From: Thermodesulfobacteriales bacterium
Lineage (GTDB): Bacteria > Desulfobacterota_D > UBA1144 > Nemesobacterales > UBA2774
Reading direction: 5' to 3'
DNA length: 6,434 bases
Assembly: GCA_004525335.1 (NCBI GenBank)
Contig: SPCL01000118.1
Location: 1-6,434, forward strand
This document shows, piece after piece, positions 5,813 to 6,434 of this stretch. The translations under genes were made by a program, and so were the position numbers. Every line of letters begins with the position of its first letter. Positions within the stretch are counted from its first letter, which is position 1. The notes under the pieces were generated by a model, which did no database searches, had not been told where the DNA came from, and saw only the letters and a program-made list of their open reading frames with translations.

Positions 5813-6434
5813 TTACATACTTAATGTTAATGTTTTAATTGCAATTAGTTCAAGTTCTGTATTGATCTGGTTCTGACTTAATTTTAGTCGTGCAACAGTG
5901 TCTTTCATACGCTCAAGATCAATTCTTTCTAGGAGAAGGAGTATAAATAGGAGTGTGCATGCAGCCATATTGATAAGAAGAGCATTCATCATCTCAGGAG
6001 CTATCCCACCCCCGCCAGGGCCAAATACAACTGGAGATATGCCTCTCATTACTCTTACCGATAAGTAAACGAGAGGAAGGTCAATAAATGCAATTATGGC
6101 AAAAACTGCTGCATATTTAGCTTTTTTCGTGTCATTTCCTGCTGCTGACCTTAAAACTAGGTAGACAATATAGAGTATCCAAAGAATGAAAGTAGTCGTG
6201 AGCTGAGGGTCCCAAGTCCACCAGGTGCCCCAAATTGGCTTAGCCCAAACGCTTCCCGTGATTATGGTGAGGGTTAAAAATAATACTCCGAGCTCAGCTG
6301 AGCAATATGCTAAAATATCCCATTTTCTTGTGCCCTTCCACAAATACATAATGCTCGCTATAAAAACAATAATGAATGCCACCGTGGAAACCCATACAGT
6401 TCCCATGTGGAAATAGAAGATTCTTTGAATATGC
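5813..6434 (-). CDS. ccmC: Heme exporter/handling protein CcmC (5' end outside window)
   Basis: The frame runs open to the right edge. The ATG at 6406 is internal, because the codons before it read HIQRIFYFH, the conserved CcmC stretch around the first periplasmic heme His (CAC at 6407-6409). Downstream are helices, then the WWD heme motif GTWWTWDPQLTTTFILW (nt about 6179-6229), more helices, and a cytoplasmic tail with heptad-like spacing (ERIDLERMKDTVARLKLSQ). CcmC binds heme through WWD plus two axial His and loads it onto CcmE. The second periplasmic His normally lies in a W-x-T-[IL]-H-P/Q segment after the S-V-R/K strand. Here the segment reads SVRVMRGISPVVFGPGGGG, with Ser (6035-6037) at the His position. 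The family call rests on both motifs and on the neighbouring ccmE and ccmF. CcsA-type relatives are the alternative. Confidence 0.93.
   Translation of the reverse strand, partial: HIQRIFYFHMGTVWVSTVAFIIVFIASIMYLWKGTRKWDILAYCSAELGVLFLTLTIITGSVWAKPIWGTWWTWDPQLTTTFILWILYIVYLVLRSAAGNDTKKAKYAAVFAIIAFIDLPLVYLSVRVMRGISPVVFGPGGGGIAPEMMNALLINMAACTLLFILLLLERIDLERMKDTVARLKLSQNQINTELELIAIKTLTLSM

Noticed and set aside
6404..6406. ATG as the start of ccmC
   Set aside because: The reading frame continues upstream with the conserved RIFYFH segment, so this Met is internal and the true start is outside the window.

Overview
The window is one tightly packed gene cluster, read entirely on the minus strand. 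It encodes most of a System I (Ccm) cytochrome c maturation pathway. From right to left (5' to 3' on the coding strand) it holds: the 3' part of ccmC (cut by the window edge); a polytopic TMEM198/DUF4203-like membrane protein; an exported beta-sandwich protein whose C-terminus looks like CcmD; ccmE; ccmF; a short CcmI-like protein ending in a zinc ribbon; and the 5' part of a membrane-anchored c-type cytochrome with a carboxypeptidase-regulatory-like domain (cut by the left edge). No tRNA, rRNA, CRISPR array or recognisable insertion sequence is visible. The only gaps are 147 bp (4949-5095), 72 bp (5741-5812), 40 bp (1817-1856), 14 bp (4287-4300) and 1 bp (1300).

System I, the exported proteins and the heme-handling set point to a Gram-negative (diderm) bacterium that respires with c-type cytochromes. 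The DNA is AT-rich and two genes use TTG starts. The Cys/Tyr (CxxxY) form of CcmE and the sequence style of CcmC and CcmF suggest a deltaproteobacteria-like or uncultured lineage rather than Alpha- or Gammaproteobacteria. The phylum cannot be fixed from this window.

The inferred workflow is as follows. CcmC, with CcmA and CcmB that are presumably encoded to the right outside the window, loads heme onto CcmE in the periplasm. CcmD helps release holo-CcmE. CcmF takes the heme and attaches it to CxxCH apocytochromes, and the last gene in the window encodes a likely substrate. Several parts depart from the textbook form. CcmC appears to have Ser where the second axial heme His is expected. CcmE carries Cys-x-x-x-Tyr instead of the heme-binding His. 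The CcmD position is filled by a CcmD-like helix fused to an exported domain. A TMEM198-like protein sits between ccmC and this ccmD. CcmF is followed by a half-CcmI/zinc-ribbon protein rather than CcmG/CcmH. Together these describe a divergent Ccm system.
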